Origin: a virus | Reading direction: 5' to 3' (one strand) | Length of the DNA: 47,396 nt | IMG/VR virus record: IMGVR_UViG_3300022539_000150 | Location: 1 to 47,396 of that record | Part shown: positions 44,830 to 47,396 of the stretch, piece by piece | Numbering within the stretch: the stretch's first letter is position 1 | Layout: the number at the start of each line of letters is the position of its first letter | Program-made: the position numbers and the translations under genes | Notes under the pieces: model-generated | What the model was told of the DNA's origin: nothing | The model's database searches: none | What the model saw: only the letters and a program-made list of their open reading frames with translations

Positions 44830-45303
44830 ATGTTTAAACAAGATGCAATACTTGGAGTTAGAGAAACTAAACTTAGAATTTGTGGAACAATAAGATTAAT
44901 AGGCAGCAACTATAATAAAAATGGTATATTAGAACAAGTGTTCGATAGAACTGTAAATAACTTAATCACAGACGATGGATTTGACCTTATATGTGATGTA
45001 TTAGGACTCAATGCACAGCCAAGCGATATTACACACATGGCTATCGGGTCTGGTACAGGGCAAGGAACAGGAGATACTACACTATCGAGTGAAGACCAGC
45101 GTGGAACCGCAGTTTACGCACATACTGGCGGTGCTAAAACTTGTACTTTTACAAAAACGTTTTCAACAGTTGTGGCTGCTACAGAATACGGATTATTCAA
45201 TGATGCATCTGCTGGTGATATGTTTAATGTAGCTGATTTTAATGCCATTACAGTAGATAGTCTACAAATAGTTGCAACAATAACATTCTCTGATGTAGGA
45301 TAA
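44830..45303 (+). CDS. Virion protein with fibre-base look, 157 aa
   Basis: A 157-residue protein after AAAGGAG. It has NLITDDGFDLICDVL, then THMAIGSGTGQGTGDTTLSS and beta strands with the motif KTFSTVVAATEYGLFNDASA. This GxGTxxxTxxDTxLxxE pattern is typical of a small phage structural family that sits next to tail fibres. It is probably part of the fibre base or a tail accessory. Confidence 0.6.
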   Translation: MFKQDAILGVRETKLRICGTIRLIGSNYNKNGILEQVFDRTVNNLITDDGFDLICDVLGLNAQPSDITHMAIGSGTGQGTGDTTLSSEDQRGTAVYAHTGGAKTCTFTKTFSTVVAATEYGLFNDASAGDMFNVADFNAITVDSLQIVATITFSDVG

Positions 45304-45312
45304 GGTAGTTAG

Positions 45313-45825
45313 ATGCCAACATATAAACCATCCTGTAAATTTGATACAGCAGATCAAGGGTTTGATGAGTCTGTTTTTGATATAGGCACTTTAATAGCTA
45401 CCGAAGCTATAGGTGGTGCAGATGCTATTACTAATATAGGTACTTTAGCACAAGCGGAAGCTATGGGCAGTGCAGAAGCCAAAGCTACTACAGGAACATT
45501 AGCACAGGTAGAGGCTATAGGTTCTGGAGAAGGTATTGGTACAGCGGGAGTAGAACAGCACGCAGAAGCAATAGGTATAACAGATACATTACTTTTTCGC
45601 TTAATTTTTTCCGAAGCAATAGGTGTTGTAGATACAATAGTAACTACTGCTATACGCAGACTTGCAGAAGCTACAGGATTAGCAGATGCTTATAAAAAGA
45701 GTATTGCTTGGGTACAAGAAATAAAAAATACTATAACAGCGACAGAAGAAATTAAAAACACAGTCACATGGGGAGAAGAGGAAAAATCCGATGATGATAT
45801 GTGGGATGAGGAGACGAAAATATAA
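45313..45825 (+). CDS. Repeat protein, about 18-residue EAIG units, 170 aa
   Basis: A 170-residue protein with six successive units of about 18 residues, each starting [AESTV]EA[IMT]G (at roughly residues 31, 49, 67, 85, 101 and 119). Three of the units end in or near TLAQ-type strands. A charged tail (WGEEEKSDDDMWDEETK) closes the protein. The repeat looks like a small beta-helix or rod. It may be a spacer or shaft of a tail appendage. No family was recognised. Confidence 0.55.
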   Translation: MPTYKPSCKFDTADQGFDESVFDIGTLIATEAIGGADAITNIGTLAQAEAMGSAEAKATTGTLAQVEAIGSGEGIGTAGVEQHAEAIGITDTLLFRLIFSEAIGVVDTIVTTAIRRLAEATGLADAYKKSIAWVQEIKNTITATEEIKNTVTWGEEEKSDDDMWDEETKI

Positions 45826-46869
45826 ATGGCTAAAGAACAAGCGAATTATCCAGCAAGTAAAGATGTTTTAGATACAGATAGAGTAGCAGGACAAGATGTT
45901 ACCAGTACAAGCTACGATATTATTGAGGATGCCATTACAGAAATGCAAGCAGAGATGCGTAGAGTTACTGCAAAAACTACAACTGCAACTTTAACCTCAA
46001 GTGAAGGTGGTTTTGTTAAAGTAACTGCTGCGAGTGCTTGGACATTAGGATTGCCACCAGCAAGCGGAGATTTAACTGGATTAACATATTTTATAGTTAA
46101 AACAGATGCAAACAGTAATCTTATTACTATAGATGCAAATGCCAGTGAAACGATTAATGGAGCATTTACTTATGTAGGACTACAACATCAATGGAATTGG
46201 GTTATTATAAGACTTGATGGGTCTAATTGGGTCATCATGGCTTCAAGTATAGGGGCACACGAAGTAGATTTTGGTGCTTTTTCTGCCGTATTTACAGAAC
46301 AGGCATTGACCTCTGGAACTGCCATAGCTTGGGATTTAGGTAATAGCAATAAAGCAATTCTAACTGCTGCACATAATTTTACTATTACTATAACTGCTCC
46401 TTCTGGAGCAATGAACGCACAGCTAATAGTTACCCAAGACGGAACAGGTTCAAGAGTAATGGATGAGATTGTAACTCAAAGCGACGCAGCAATTGCCACA
46501 ACTGATGTTCATTCTGATACGGAGATTATAGATTTATCTATTGATATTCCTACTGGTGCAAGAATTAGATTTAAAACAACGGCAGCTGATTTACCAGACC
46601 CTTTAGTAGTAGACACTATTTATTGGGCTATCAGAAGCTCGGAAAATCATATAAAAGTAGCGACTACGAGAGCAAATGCGATAGCTGGAACTGCTATTAA
46701 TTTAACTGATACTGGTACAGGAACCCATACTGTTCAACAGTTAGTGAAATGGATAGATGGAACCTTGGGAATCTTAACAACAGATGCAGGAGCAGAAGAT
46801 ATTATAAGTTTAACTTATAAGACTGCAGATGAGCAATGGTATGCTATATTAGGAGAAAATTTTAGTTAG
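45826..46869 (+). CDS. Tail fibre-like protein, 347 aa
   Basis: A 347-residue protein rich in threonine, alanine and glycine. It has a helical start (YDIIEDAITEMQAEMRRVT), a domain with LTYFIVKTDANSNLITIDAN and GAFTYVGLQHQWNWVIIRLD (a common phage fibre module), and a beta-rich remainder with AHNFTITITAPSGAMNAQL. The tandem beta modules point to a trimeric fibre or spike. The start directly follows the previous stop. Confidence 0.6.
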   Translation: MAKEQANYPASKDVLDTDRVAGQDVTSTSYDIIEDAITEMQAEMRRVTAKTTTATLTSSEGGFVKVTAASAWTLGLPPASGDLTGLTYFIVKTDANSNLITIDANASETINGAFTYVGLQHQWNWVIIRLDGSNWVIMASSIGAHEVDFGAFSAVFTEQALTSGTAIAWDLGNSNKAILTAAHNFTITITAPSGAMNAQLIVTQDGTGSRVMDEIVTQSDAAIATTDVHSDTEIIDLSIDIPTGARIRFKTTAADLPDPLVVDTIYWAIRSSENHIKVATTRANAIAGTAINLTDTGTGTHTVQQLVKWIDGTLGILTTDAGAEDIISLTYKTADEQWYAILGENFS

Positions 46870-46903
46870 TGTCTATTGGGAAGCATAAGAAAGGAGATAA
46901 ATT

Positions 46904-47396
46904 ATGGCTATTGACGCTGATTTATTAAACGAAGATTGTGCTGCTATTTCGGGTTGGACTGACGCAGATGTTGACACAGCAGTTTCAGAAGTTGACCCAG
47001 CAGGGCAGTTCAGATTTGACACTAATACAGGAGCTGCGGGAAATGCTTATGCATATAGGAGGAGAGATATAGCTTCTCCTCCCAATCAGTTTACCGTTGA
47101 AATCAAGACTTACTTTGATACCATAGGAGCCACTACTGATACCGACCACGCAGCGTTCTATTATACTACAGCTACTTGGTTTTTCTATGTCGAGTTTGGT
47201 TCTGATGGACTTCTTGTTCTTAAAACTGGGGCGGGGAAAACTGAAGTTGGAGCGGATATAGTTAAGCATGGTGGTGCCGCCGCTTGGCAAACTTGGAGAT
47301 TTGAAGTGGATAAATCTGGTGGTGAAGCTGCTGCCACAGTGGAAGTATTTTTGGATAACGTATCTCAAGGGGTTGTTGATTGTGATTATGAGGGTG
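46904..47396 (+). CDS. Receptor-binding/fibre protein with LamG-like domain (partial)
   Basis: The gene starts after AAAGGAG and runs off the right edge, giving 164 residues. The visible part has GQFRFDTNTGAAGNAYAYRR, FTVEIKTYFDTIG, WFFYVEFGSDGLLVLKTGAG, then WQTWRFEVDK and VEVFLDN. This is the strand order of concanavalin/LamG-like sugar-binding domains. Such domains occur in phage tail proteins that bind host surface glycans. The C-terminal part is unknown. Confidence 0.6.
   Translation, partial: MAIDADLLNEDCAAISGWTDADVDTAVSEVDPAGQFRFDTNTGAAGNAYAYRRRDIASPPNQFTVEIKTYFDTIGATTDTDHAAFYYTTATWFFYVEFGSDGLLVLKTGAGKTEVGADIVKHGGAAAWQTWRFEVDKSGGEAAATVEVFLDNVSQGVVDCDYEG

Noticed and set aside
1-47396. 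Prophage or temperate lifestyle
   Set aside because: No integrase, excisionase, attachment site or repressor was found, although missing sequence outside the window could hold them.
1-47396. Terminal direct repeat showing a complete circular genome
   Set aside because: The first and last stretches read by eye do not match, and genes are cut at both edges, so the ends look arbitrary.

Overview
The window is most of a tailed bacteriophage genome, AT-rich and densely packed. It is cut inside a gene at both ends. The virion genes are a large terminase, a portal, an acidic scaffold, an N4-gp56-type major capsid protein, an SU10-like adaptor, a nozzle-like protein and three large ejection-type proteins. 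There is no tape measure, tube or sheath gene, which suggests a short-tailed (podovirus-like) particle. The host cannot be named. The genes show strong purine-rich ribosome binding sites (often AAGGGGGTGA), GTG and TTG starts, and house-keeping-type -35/-10 promoters. This fits transcription by the host polymerase in a low-GC bacterium. I see no integrase, repressor, DNA polymerase, primase or RNA polymerase.

Layout. 1-3.2 kb: lysis and envelope cassette (transglutaminase-like protein, XhlA-like and holin-like membrane proteins, metallophosphoesterase, GH108 endolysin, spanin-like protein), closed by a terminator. 3.3-7.2 kb: HNH gene, two promoters, an OB-fold protein, a replication initiator and a DnaB-like helicase whose leader is a structured RNA. 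7.2-12.5 kb: RNA and nucleotide enzymes in one overlapping operon (nucleotidyltransferase, HD, HAD, dNTP-hydrolase-like, HNH, RtcB) followed by small genes and a terminator. 12.5-14.6 kb, minus strand: Cas4-like nuclease and six small ORFs from one promoter. 14.7-15.1 kb: a cluster of DnaA boxes flanked by a 15-bp direct repeat, a probable origin. 15.1-19.7 kb, minus strand: an accessory operon with a class II glutamine amidotransferase, an amidoligase, a transglutaminase-fold lipoprotein and several small basic or zinc-binding proteins. 19.7-21.0 kb: a long non-coding interval with many hairpins, between divergent promoters. 21.0-24.1 kb: small genes, a zinc metallopeptidase and a DEDDh exonuclease. 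24.1-25.8 kb: 11 recognisable tRNAs plus 5 tRNA-sized odd elements, with two small genes embedded. 25.9-47.4 kb: packaging, capsid, connector, ejection and fibre genes.

How it may work together. The initiator, helicase and DnaA-box origin suggest host-dependent theta replication. At least seven promoters share a 17-bp spacer with an AAAGTGTG-like core, pointing to a common regulator or polymerase preference. RtcB, the Pol-beta-type nucleotidyltransferase, the HD and HAD proteins and the tRNA array together suggest a tRNA repair or replacement strategy. The amidoligase operon uses a promoter without the shared core and looks like an independent cargo module. It is the best candidate here for an undescribed system.
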